Source of the DNA: Peptoniphilaceae bacterium
Lineage (GTDB): Bacteria > Bacillota > Clostridia > Tissierellales > Peptoniphilaceae
Reading direction: 5' to 3'
Assembly (NCBI GenBank): GCA_902363535.1
Contig: CABJAE010000005.1
Coordinates: forward strand, 1-64,000
DNA length: 64,000 nt
A model generated the notes under the pieces. That model worked only from the letters and a program-made list of their open reading frames with translations. It made no database searches and was not told where the DNA came from. This document shows positions 1-6,167 of the stretch, in pieces; the stretch's first letter is position 1, and the number at the start of each line of letters is the position of its first letter. A program made the translations under genes and the position numbers.

Positions 1-16
1 TATATGCACTTGGTTC

Positions 17-135
17 GTCCGGTGACGATAGCAAGAGGGACACACCTGTACCCATGCCGAACACAGAAGTTAAGCCTCTTAACGCCGATGGTACTTGGTT
101 GGTAACGACCTGGGAGAGTAGGAAATTGCCGGGCA
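17..135 (+). rRNA. rrf: 5S ribosomal RNA
   Basis: The stretch has the canonical 5S layout: the conserved block ACACCTGTACCCATGCCGAA, then AACACAGAAGTTAAG and GGGAGAGTAGG. The terminal GTCCGGT and GCCGGGC strands pair, giving about 119 nt. It is followed directly by a tRNA block, so the 16S and 23S genes should lie left of the window. The ends are estimated from pairing and may be off by a few bases. Confidence 0.93.
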
Positions 136-217
136 GAAGATTTTTCTTCTGAATTAGATTGAATAGAATGCTTATCGACCGGATGGCCGGTAAGTTCTTC
201 TTTATTCACTTGTGTAT

Positions 218-292
218 TCTTAGGTAGCTCAATGGTGGAGCAACCGGCTGTTAACCGGTAGGTTGTGGGTTCGAGTCCCACCCTGAGAGCCA
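218..292 (+). tRNA. tRNA-Asn (GTT)
   Basis: A cloverleaf can be drawn: acceptor TCTTAGG pairs with CCTGAGA, the anticodon stem is ACCGG/CCGGT, the loop CTGTTAA gives anticodon GTT, and CCA is encoded at 290-292. It is the first tRNA after the 5S gene. Confidence 0.95.
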
Positions 293-295
293 TAA

Positions 296-383
296 GCCGG
301 GGTGGCGGAACTGGCAGACGCACAGGACTTAAAATCCTGCGGTCGTTGAGATCGTACCGGTTCGATTCCGGTCCTCGGCACCA
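296..383 (+). tRNA. tRNA-Leu (TAA)
   Basis: A class II tRNA with a long variable arm. Acceptor GCCGGGG pairs with CCTCGGC, the anticodon loop CTTAAAA reads TAA, and CCA is encoded. It starts 3 nt after tRNA-Asn, so both are in one transcript. Confidence 0.95.
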
Positions 384-415
384 CCATGGATAGTGTGTCC
401 ATCAGCAATATGTAT

Positions 416-492
<77 letters not shown>

Positions 493-543
493 TTATTTTT
501 TTGAGGCGATTCGCATTGGTTTCAAAGCGAAGGACCATATTAT

Positions 544-620
544 GGCGGTGTAGCTCAGTTGGCTAGAGCATACGGTTCATACCCGTAGTGTCAGCAGTTC
601 AAATCTGTTCACCGCTACCA
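544..620 (+). tRNA. tRNA-Met (CAT), elongator
   Basis: Acceptor GGCGGTG pairs with CACCGCT. The anticodon arm TACGG-TTCATAC-CCGTA matches known Firmicute elongator tRNA-Met rather than the initiator or tRNA-Ile2. CCA is encoded. Confidence 0.9.
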
Positions 621-623
621 AAT

Positions 624-698
624 GGCCCCGTGGTCAAGCGGTTAAGACACCGCCCTTTCACGGCGGTTACCCGGGTTCGAATCCCGGCGGGGTCACCA
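624..698 (+). tRNA. tRNA-Glu (TTC)
   Basis: Acceptor GGCCCCG pairs with CGGGGTC, the anticodon loop CTTTCAC reads TTC, and CCA is encoded. It sits 3 nt after tRNA-Met. Confidence 0.95.
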
Positions 699-703
699 TA
701 TAA

Positions 704-779
704 GGGCGCATAGCTCAGTTGGGAGAGCATCTGCCTTACAAGCAGGGGGTCATAGGTTCGAGCCCTATTGCGCCCACCA
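704..779 (+). tRNA. tRNA-Val (TAC)
   Basis: Acceptor GGGCGCA pairs with TGCGCCC, the anticodon arm is TCTGC-CTTACAA-GCAGG with anticodon TAC, and CCA is encoded. Confidence 0.95.
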
Positions 780-783
780 ACCT

Positions 784-860
784 GGCCTGGTAGTTCAGTT
801 GGTTAGAATGCCAGCCTGTCACGCTGGAGGTCGTCGGTTCGAGTCCGATCCAGGTCGCCA
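784..860 (+). tRNA. tRNA-Asp (GTC)
   Basis: Acceptor GGCCTGG pairs with CCAGGTC, the anticodon arm is CCAGC-CTGTCAC-GCTGG with anticodon GTC, and CCA is encoded. Confidence 0.95.
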
Positions 861-888
861 TTTTTACTTAAAGCATACAATCACATAG

Positions 889-974
889 GGAGGAGTTCCC
901 GAGTTGGCCAAAGGGGACGGACTGTAAATCCGTTAGCTCAGCTTTCAGTGGTTCGAATCCACTCTCCTCCACCA
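889..974 (+). tRNA. tRNA-Tyr (GTA)
   Basis: A class II tRNA with a long variable arm. Acceptor GGAGGAG pairs with CTCCTCC, anticodon loop CTGTAAA reads GTA, and CCA is encoded. Confidence 0.95.
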
Positions 975-977
975 TTT

Positions 978-1052
978 GCGGAAGTGGCTCAGTGGTAGAG
1001 CATCGCCTTGCCAAGGCGAGGGTCGCGAGTTCGAATCTCGTCTTCCGCTCCA
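978..1052 (+). tRNA. tRNA-Gly (GCC)
   Basis: Acceptor GCGGAAG pairs with CTTCCGC, the anticodon arm is TCGCC-TTGCCAA-GGCGA with anticodon GCC, and CCA is encoded. Confidence 0.95.
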
Positions 1053-1055
1053 CTT

Positions 1056-1132
1056 GTACCGCTAGCTCAGCTGGATAGAGCGTCTGGCTACGGACCAGAA
1101 GGTCGAGGGTTCGAATCCTTTGCGGTACGCCA
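1056..1132 (+). tRNA. tRNA-Arg (ACG), integration target
   Basis: Acceptor GTACCGC pairs with GCGGTAC, the anticodon arm is TCTGG-CTACGGA-CCAGA with anticodon ACG, and CCA is encoded. It is the last gene of the tRNA block. Its last 27 nt (1106-1132) are part of a 51-bp sequence repeated at 8501-8551, so an element has integrated into its 3' end. The gene stays intact because the repeat restores the missing part. Confidence 0.95.
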
Positions 1133-1156
1133 AAGCAAGTTTACTTTTGTAAGCTT
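1106..1156 (+). repeat. attL, 51-bp direct repeat (left)
   Basis: This copy is identical base for base to 8501-8551. It covers the T arm and acceptor of tRNA-Arg (1106-1132) plus the left part of the operon terminator hairpin. Identity stops sharply: position 1157 is A, while the matching position 8552 is G. Confidence 0.95.
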
Positions 1157-1164
1157 AGCAAAAT

Positions 1165-1183
1165 ACGCATTTGTTGCGTTTTT
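1165..1183 (+). terminator. Weak replacement terminator inside element
   Basis: Stem ACGCA/TGCGT with a 5-nt loop is followed by TTTTT. It lies just inside the element, where the host terminator has lost its T-run. The stem is only 5 bp, so partial read-through of tRNA-operon transcription into the integrase is plausible. Confidence 0.4.
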
Positions 1184-1254
1184 AGATTTAAATAACTTAC
1201 TTTATATCCGAATTCTTTTAACCTCTAACTATTGGAGTATGAAAAGAGGGTGAT

Positions 1255-2211
1255 ATGAAGAAAAGTCAATTTAAACTAGACACGTTACAGATGCGTTTTT
1301 TGTTGTCTAAAAAAGTGAATGGCATTAAAGAAATTACTCTGGAAGGCTATCGCAAAATATTCATGAACTTTGAACACCAAACTGAAAGGCCTATGGATTA
1401 TGATAATCTTCTAGAGCAAACAGCGGACTTCTTCTATAAGATCAATTGGTATTCTGATATGGCGTTCAATAACCAACGAGCACACTTGAATTGTTATTTT
1501 AATTTTCTTGTTGAGGAAGAAATACTGGAAGCAAATCCAATCAAGGAACTTAAGATCACAAGACGAAAAGAAGATGATCAACCGAAGCCTACCTGTATTG
1601 AAGAACTGGAAGCCTTGTTGGCGGTTATACCCACTTACAGTTATGTAGGCAAGCGAGATAGAACAATGATTCTGCTAATGGCAGATACAGGGATAAGACC
1701 GGCGGAAGTGGTACGCCTTAAGGTGAGTCATGTAGACTTGCAGAAGGGATATATCTTCCTCACAAAAGACATTACAAAAACGAAAAAAGATAGGATCACG
1801 CCTATATCCAATGAAGTGAAGAACAGCCTTGTCGATCTTCGGGAAATCGTCTTAAGTCAATGGGAGAACAAAGACCATCTATTCTTAACGGAAGACGGCG
1901 AAGAAATGGAAACCCACGTCCTAAGAAATAACATGAAGCGATATTCAAAGTTAGCAGGCGTAAAGGTAACACCTTATCAACTACGCCACTTCTTCGGAAC
2001 AGAATACCTTCGCCATGAAGGGAATCTTCTCTATCTTCAAAAGGTCATGGGGCATAGCAATCTAAACACGACAAAAAAATATATTCAGATCGATGAAAAT
2101 GACCTGTTACGTTCGCACAAGACCGCTTCGCCTATAAAAGGGCTTATACGGAAGAAGAATACAGATAATCAACGCTTGAGGATTAGAAATAAGGATAATA
2201 TCACTATATAA
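1255..2211 (+). CDS. int: Tyrosine recombinase/integrase
   Basis: This 318-aa site-specific recombinase probably inserts and excises the element at the tRNA-Arg 3' end. An N-terminal SAM-like core-binding domain (about 1-100) precedes the catalytic domain. Catalytic residues are R148 (TGIRPAEV), K175 or K177, R244 (YQLRHFFGT), H267 (MGHSNLNTT) and nucleophile Y276 (TTKKYIQ). The first residue of the HxxR box is Tyr241 instead of His, a substitution that I believe some family members tolerate. The start is ATG 1255 behind AGAGGGTG. It is the first gene inside attL and reads away from the tRNA. The gene is AT-rich compared with host genes. The role is certain at family level; the exact site preference is inferred from position. 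Confidence 0.92.
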   Translation: MKKSQFKLDTLQMRFLLSKKVNGIKEITLEGYRKIFMNFEHQTERPMDYDNLLEQTADFFYKINWYSDMAFNNQRAHLNCYFNFLVEEEILEANPIKELKITRRKEDDQPKPTCIEELEALLAVIPTYSYVGKRDRTMILLMADTGIRPAEVVRLKVSHVDLQKGYIFLTKDITKTKKDRITPISNEVKNSLVDLREIVLSQWENKDHLFLTEDGEEMETHVLRNNMKRYSKLAGVKVTPYQLRHFFGTEYLRHEGNLLYLQKVMGHSNLNTTKKYIQIDENDLLRSHKTASPIKGLIRKKNTDNQRLRIRNKDNITI

Positions 2212-2228
2212 GGCTACACAATCAAATA

Positions 2229-2286
2229 TAAGGCGTTATAGATAAATAGGAATAGAATTCCATCTATAAAAGATTAAAACGCCTTA
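2229..2286. repeat. Nested inverted repeat between int and 2354 gene
   Basis: TAAGGCGTT (2229-2237) is the exact complement of AACGCCTTA (2278-2286), and inside it ATAGAT faces ATCTAT. It lies between the integrase stop and the next gene. It could be a regulator-binding site, an accessory recombination site or an RNA hairpin. Confidence 0.5.
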
Positions 2287-2288
2287 AA
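2274..2288 (+). repeat. Shared 15-bp upstream box, copy 1
   Basis: TTAAAACGCCTTAAA here is identical to 3246-3260. After it comes a less perfect match that includes AGAGCCT. The boxes end 66 and 62 bases before the two downstream starts (2354 and 3322), which suggests shared control of these genes. Confidence 0.55.
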
Positions 2289-2353
2289 ATGGACGTGAGA
2301 GCCTCAAATAAGAAGAAGTAACAAAAAAAGAAGCATGAAAGGTAGGAATTGGA

Positions 2354-2725
2354 ATGAATTATAGAGAATTTGAAGAGTGTATGGAATTTTGCGGCTGTGA
2401 AACAACCTTCGAAGAGGACACCATTACCGTTAGCGAAGGTGGAGATGTAAGTATTTTAGCAGAGATTGATACGTCGTCGGGTTCACCGGCACAAGTACAA
2501 TTCAACATTGATAACCTTCGGGATTATTACTATTCACAAGTCAATACAGACGGCGAGCGGAAACAAGATTGGCATATACCCGTTCACCAATTCGCAAACT
2601 TAGTATTTACTTTTGTTCTTACGAATCAAGATGCTAAATACGATCCGCCAATTGATTGTGAAGAAGTGGAACCGTTCTTTGATTATGAAGATATTGATTT
2701 AGAAGATTTTTTAACGGACTATTAA
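2354..2725 (+). CDS. Acidic protein of unknown function
   Basis: I do not recognise this 123-aa protein. It is strongly acidic, with Asp/Glu runs near the start (EEDT) and especially at the end (about 105-123: EEVEPFFDYEDIDLEDFLTD). It has several Cys residues near the N-terminus (residues 9-15), no signal peptide and no membrane segment. The start ATG 2354 follows AAGGTAGGAATTGGA. It lies between the integrase and an intrinsic terminator, so it may be its own transcription unit. The charge pattern would fit a DNA mimic or a protein-binding accessory factor, but nothing in the sequence proves that. Confidence 0.7.
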   Translation: MNYREFEECMEFCGCETTFEEDTITVSEGGDVSILAEIDTSSGSPAQVQFNIDNLRDYYYSQVNTDGERKQDWHIPVHQFANLVFTFVLTNQDAKYDPPIDCEEVEPFFDYEDIDLEDFLTDY

Positions 2726-2731
2726 GGAAGA

Positions 2732-2758
2732 AGCCCTAACGCTTATGTTAGGGCTTTT
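2732..2758 (+). terminator. Intrinsic terminator after acidic ORF
   Basis: Perfect 9-bp stem AGCCCTAAC/GTTAGGGCT with a 6-nt loop, followed by TTT. It starts 7 nt after the stop codon. Confidence 0.85.
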
Positions 2759-2896
2759 AATTTAGATCATGATAGCGACCGGGAAAAACGGGAAAACAAG
2801 CACAAAAAACGAATCAATGTTCTTATATTACGATTCTATTACAAATATAAACGGCTTAACCATGCGGGTTATAGAAGCTAAGAAATTTGAAAAAGG

Positions 2897-2925
2897 TTGT
2901 TAACGCTTGCCCAAATGGGTATAAT
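2897..2925 (+). promoter_or_regulatory. Strong sigma-A type promoter in element
   Basis: -35 TTGTTA (2897-2902), an exact 17-bp spacer, then -10 TATAAT (2920-2925). It is the best classical promoter in the element. It drives a stretch with no ORF over 60 codons that ends in a terminator at 3179-3211. Confidence 0.75.
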
Positions 2926-2953
2926 ATAAGTGAAAAGAGAATAAGAGATAGTG

Positions 2954-3013
2954 ATGTTCACAAAAATAGATCAAATTAGGAAGGTGATGTTACTAAAGTT
3001 ACTTAGAAAATAG
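2954..3013 (+). CDS. Possible 19-aa peptide in the candidate RNA
   Basis: ATG 2954 opens a 20-codon frame ending in TAG, reading MFTKIDQIRKVMLLKLLRK. An in-frame ATG at 2987 behind AGGAAGGTG would give only MLLKLLRK. The C-terminus is hydrophobic and basic, as in leader peptides and small membrane-active peptides. The second start has the better ribosome-binding site. It may be a leader, a toxin-like peptide or chance. Confidence 0.3.
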   Translation: MFTKIDQIRKVMLLKLLRK

Positions 3014-3178
3014 TGCGAGCCATAAGCAACCCAACTGATTCATAAAGGCGAAGCCTACATATTGTTCCACTACAAGGCAAGCCGGATAGACGAAACATAA
3101 AGCAGAAAATAACCTGCTTAGGCGATGAACATCATTCGATACTCAACTTCTTTTTTCGATGAACCATAACAAATTCAT

Positions 3179-3211
3179 AAGGCTATTGTGCTAAACAGCA
3201 ATAGCCTTTTT
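3179..3211 (+). terminator. Intrinsic terminator of the candidate RNA
   Basis: 10-bp stem AAGGCTATTG/CAATAGCCTT, 10-nt loop, then TTTTT. It closes the transcript begun at the 2897-2925 promoter. Confidence 0.85.
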
Positions 3212-3245
3212 CTATTTTTAGGCAAGTGTAACTATCAATAAAAAT

Positions 3246-3260
3246 TTAAAACGCCTTAAA
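3246..3260 (+). repeat. Shared 15-bp upstream box, copy 2
   Basis: TTAAAACGCCTTAAA is identical to 2274-2288 and lies 62 bases upstream of the 3322 gene. It follows the terminator at 3179-3211, so a separate promoter must act here. The box may be part of it. Confidence 0.55.
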
Positions 3261-3321
3261 TTAGATCCTAGAGCCTTAGAATAGATATAGAACTAGAACA
3301 ATAAAGTTAGGAGAGAAATTA

Positions 3322-3669
3322 TTGGCGATTCAAAACGTAAAAGACTATAAGGGATTAAAGGAAAACATGAACCGTATAGGGCTTCGAAGCAAGGTAGAAG
3401 ATAGAGGAAGAAAAGTCGTTATTTATTACTTCGATAAGGAAATGAACGAAAATAAAGCGGTCGTTCTTATCCACTTAGCAAGTGAAAAATACTATCCGAT
3501 GTGCTTCAATATTGATTCTTATGTGGCGTATAGAAAACGATACGCCGAAGCAAAACCGAAGAAATTTAAAAATAGAACAGTACAAGATGATGTGGAAACA
3601 CTTTATAGAAGCATAGCCACCTATTACCTTAACGCAAAGAAGCTTGTAGATAATCAAAAGGAGAAATAA
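3322..3669 (+). CDS. Unknown element protein, paralogue of 3693-4088
   Basis: This 115-aa protein of unknown function uses a TTG start behind TTAGGAGAG. It is basic and has no signal peptide. It shares a clear block with the next gene: MNRIGL, then charged residues, then VVIY, then a run ending in IHL, with similar spacing. The two are therefore diverged tandem duplicates. The predicted pattern (a short helix followed by several beta strands, then a helical tail) resembles a small single-domain protein. It follows the shared upstream box and is co-directional with its paralogue 23 bp downstream, so they are likely co-transcribed. I cannot assign a function. Confidence 0.7.
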   Translation: MAIQNVKDYKGLKENMNRIGLRSKVEDRGRKVVIYYFDKEMNENKAVVLIHLASEKYYPMCFNIDSYVAYRKRYAEAKPKKFKNRTVQDDVETLYRSIATYYLNAKKLVDNQKEK

Positions 3670-3692
3670 AAATAGATAAGGAACAAAAGAAA

Positions 3693-4088
3693 ATGAATTG
3701 TGGAATTGATTTTGAATATGTGAATGTATTTGTGGATCAGTACTTAAAACTATACGATCAAATGAACCGAATCGGGCTGGACATAAAAACAGAAAATAAC
3801 GGGAATCGTGTAGTGATTTATCAAAAGAGCAAGAGCAAGAAAACAGATATAGCCATAACTACTATTCACTTAGATGATACGAAACGAGAGGTGGAATTTC
3901 ACTTCACGCCTTGTCTTCATCGTATGGGGAAGAAGCCCAACCATAAGCGAAACACAAAAAAAGATTGGCGATTCAATATTCAAATCTTAGTGGATAGTGC
4001 TTATTACTTTTATGCTAGTATTAAGGACATGAACCGGCGAAAAGAATTAGGTTCGAATCCAATTTCGAGACGATACGATGAGATTTAA
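3693..4088 (+). CDS. Unknown element protein, paralogue of 3322-3669
   Basis: A 131-aa protein that repeats the MNRIGL...RVVIY...IHLDD pattern of its upstream neighbour. It has about 20 extra residues at the N-terminus and a basic insertion (GKKPNHKRNTKKDW, around residues 88-101). No known family is recognised and no membrane segment is seen. It follows its paralogue by 23 bp and precedes the helicase, separated by a promoter-like sequence and a hairpin. The pair may act together, for example as a heterodimer, or with the helicase; both are inference. Confidence 0.7.
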   Translation: MNCGIDFEYVNVFVDQYLKLYDQMNRIGLDIKTENNGNRVVIYQKSKSKKTDIAITTIHLDDTKREVEFHFTPCLHRMGKKPNHKRNTKKDWRFNIQILVDSAYYFYASIKDMNRRKELGSNPISRRYDEI

Positions 4089-4112
4089 AGGCGATTGAGA
4101 TTTTGATATAAT
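4084..4112 (+). promoter_or_regulatory. Promoter candidate for helicase gene
   Basis: TTTAAA (4084-4089), a 17-bp spacer and TATAAT (4107-4112), with TGA directly before the -10 as in extended -10 promoters. It overlaps the end of the upstream ORF. Confidence 0.5.
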
Positions 4113-4122
4113 GGTGATTATT

Positions 4123-4145
4123 CAGGGAAGGAAATTCCTTCCCTG
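4123..4145 (+). terminator. Hairpin before helicase gene (terminator or 5' cap)
   Basis: CAGGGAAGG pairs with CCTTCCCTG around a short AAATT loop, followed by only TTT. It lies about 10 nt after the -10 of the helicase promoter, so it may terminate the upstream transcript, attenuate the helicase, or stabilise the helicase mRNA 5' end. Confidence 0.5.
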
Positions 4146-4199
4146 TTTCACTATTAGAGAACGGAATTGCATTTTAGCCTTTATAACGGAGCGGGGAAT

Positions 4200-6029
4200 A
4201 TGAGTAGAAGAAACACGAAACAATCAGATAATCGCCTTTTTGTTGATGGGGAGCGGTTATTCAAAAAGGTAATGTTCCTTGAAGATAAGGGATTTAAAAA
4301 TATTTTAGTAACAGCCCCATTAGAAAGCGGAAAAACCAGTTTCGTGTATGACTACTTATTGGGTGCGGGAAAGAAGGTAGCCATTCTTTCGAACCGTTCA
4401 TTGCTAAAAGACCAAAACAAAAAATATGTGAAACGTACTCAAGCACAAAAAAATAAAAATGAAAGCAATAACCGAGAGATTATAGACAACACATTGATAT
4501 ATTGTTATCAAATAATTGGGAATATTTTATTCGAAACTGATAAAGATAAAAGACGAAAATTCAAAAATAACTTCAAGAAGCGCACGGGATTATCACAACA
4601 ATTAGTTGATGAGTATTTCCGAAGAACGGAAGAATTCGTAGAGAAAGATATTAAAGAAGTGGATTATCTGATTTTAGATGAAGCCCACTATTTTACAAGT
4701 GATTCTGAATTTAATGACAACACTGAAAAAGAATTTGAGTACCTTTTTAGTCATTGTAACGGGGTAAAAGTATTCATGACTGCTACACCCGAAGCGTTTA
4801 TTGAAGCCGTTAGAGCGTATGAAGAAAAAAACAAGATTGAACATTTTGAGAGAATGAAGGAAGTTGATTTACTAAAACAATTGACACCGGGTATTCAAGA
4901 CTTAATAGATAATTGCGACAGTGAATACATGACGATACCGGAAGAAAATGATAATATTATTCAACACGTAAACAATCACTTAATATTTAACTACATTCAT
5001 GAAAAGGATAAGGATAAATTTATTAGCGAACAAGTAAAGTTAAGCAATCCATACAATAAGATGATATACTTCGCCAACAATAAACGATATGCCTTGATTG
5101 TTAAGGGAATGGCAGATGGTAAATCCTTATTAGATAAGAAATACAAAGGGGGTGCCTTTCTATGTAGCCTCTATGATACAGACGGGTTCAGTAGATTTAT
5201 TGACCATGAAGAAAGGGAACGCATTGTAGATAATGAAAAATTCAATAAAGATGTACTGGTTACGACCAAAGTATTAGATAATGGCATTAACATTCGTGAT
5301 AGGCAGGTAAAGCGTGTAATCATAGATTATGTGAATTACGATTCGGTGGTTCAAATGATCGGGCGAATAAGAACAAAAAACAGAACAGATAAAGAGAAAT
5401 TAGAGATTACATTAATTGTGCCGGAATTAGGAGACATTAAAAATAAAATCAGAGATTCACAAAGGGCAATAAACGGCGAAGAAGCTAAAAAAAATAATAG
5501 CGGCGAAGATTCCGAGCCGAATCTGTTTAGAATTGAGCAGTGTAGATACACAAAAAAAGCCTATGAAGAATTGTTGAAATTTGATAGCTTAGATGGTGAG
5601 AATATATTTAACTATCACTTCGGGCACATTTATACACTGCTAACACATTCAGATAATACTGTTCTTCTTCCGCCGGTAAGGGGTTTAGATAAAGTAGAAG
5701 AAGAATTTAAAAGGGAAGAAGACCGAATCGAAAGTGAAAAGCGAATTCAAGCAGTACTAAGGGAACAAGAAAATGAAGAAGAGCGAAAACTATTAGCACA
5801 AAGAATTCAATCTTGCTTCGCCAAATATGGGAATAGGGAATTACTAAAAGATGAATTTGATATGTTGGCGAAAGACTTGAATTTTAAAAATAAAGACGGT
5901 TCCATTTCAAAAACTGCTAATAAGATTAACGATCACTTAGCAGAACATGGTTATAGGGTAGAATCAAGAATTTCTAGAGAAAAAAATACTAGAGATAAAA
6001 AGACATACAGAATCGTCAAACGATGTTAA
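4200..6029 (+). CDS. SF2 DEAH-box helicase-like ATPase
   Basis: A 609-aa superfamily 2 helicase-like protein. Motif I is APLESGKTS (39-47), motif II is DEAH (160-163), motif III is TATP (194-197), motif V is TTKVLDNGINI (355-365), and motif VI is QMIGRIRTK (385-393). A Glu/Arg-rich coiled coil follows (about 490-530), then a C-terminal domain (about 535-609) that may be a winged helix. The start ATG 4200 follows GGAGCGGGGA; an upstream in-frame ATG at 4167 lacks a good site. It is the largest gene of the element. Replication, DNA remodelling or defence are possible roles. No nuclease, methylase or relaxase partner is adjacent, so I favour element maintenance or replication without proof. Confidence 0.85.
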   Translation: MSRRNTKQSDNRLFVDGERLFKKVMFLEDKGFKNILVTAPLESGKTSFVYDYLLGAGKKVAILSNRSLLKDQNKKYVKRTQAQKNKNESNNREIIDNTLIYCYQIIGNILFETDKDKRRKFKNNFKKRTGLSQQLVDEYFRRTEEFVEKDIKEVDYLILDEAHYFTSDSEFNDNTEKEFEYLFSHCNGVKVFMTATPEAFIEAVRAYEEKNKIEHFERMKEVDLLKQLTPGIQDLIDNCDSEYMTIPEENDNIIQHVNNHLIFNYIHEKDKDKFISEQVKLSNPYNKMIYFANNKRYALIVKGMADGKSLLDKKYKGGAFLCSLYDTDGFSRFIDHEERERIVDNEKFNKDVLVTTKVLDNGINIRDRQVKRVIIDYVNYDSVVQMIGRIRTKNRTDKEKLEITLIVPELGDIKNKIRDSQRAINGEEAKKNNSGEDSEPNLFRIEQCRYTKKAYEELLKFDSLDGENIFNYHFGHIYTLLTHSDNTVLLPPVRGLDKVEEEFKREEDRIESEKRIQAVLREQENEEERKLLAQRIQSCFAKYGNRELLKDEFDMLAKDLNFKNKDGSISKTANKINDHLAEHGYRVESRISREKNTRDKKTYRIVKRC

Positions 6030-6039
6030 ACATTTAACT

Positions 6040-6098
6040 ATGGTGTATGTTTCATGGTTTTCGCCTTATATATACGCATATCATGAAATGCACACCAT
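6040..6098. repeat. Large imperfect inverted repeat after helicase
   Basis: The 17-nt arms 6040-6056 and 6082-6098 pair except for a 3-nt central mismatch (ATGGTGT...TTTCATG). The 25-nt loop contains CGCCTTATATATACGC. A second inverted repeat CTTAATTT/AAATTAAG follows immediately in very AT-rich DNA. Such stacked repeats occur at replication origins and at terminators. Confidence 0.6.
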
Positions 6099-6130
6099 TT
6101 ATGCGTTAACTTAATTTTAAATTAAATTAA

Positions 6131-6167
6131 GGCGATAGAGGGCAGAAAAGCCCCTATTCGCCGTTTT
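6131..6167 (+). terminator. Terminator-like hairpin after helicase
   Basis: GGCGATAGAGGGC pairs imperfectly with GCCCCTATTCGCC around AGAAAA, followed by TTTT. It probably ends the helicase transcript. Confidence 0.6.

Larger units (their letters stand above)
2932..3211 (+). ncRNA. Candidate non-coding RNA, about 280 nt
   Basis: The segment runs from the predicted start site of the 2897-2925 promoter to an intrinsic terminator. It contains no sizeable ORF, only a very short one at 2954-3013 near the 5' end. Small local stems are visible (for example GGC-GAA-GCC near 3046-3054, and AAGCAG opposite CTGCTT around 3100-3120). It could be a regulatory or antisense-type RNA of the element, or a leader for a tiny peptide. 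No known RNA family is recognised. Confidence 0.5.

Noticed and set aside
4167..4199. Longer start for the helicase at ATG 4167
   Set aside because: It lacks a ribosome-binding site, while ATG 4200 has GGAGCGGGGA at good spacing.
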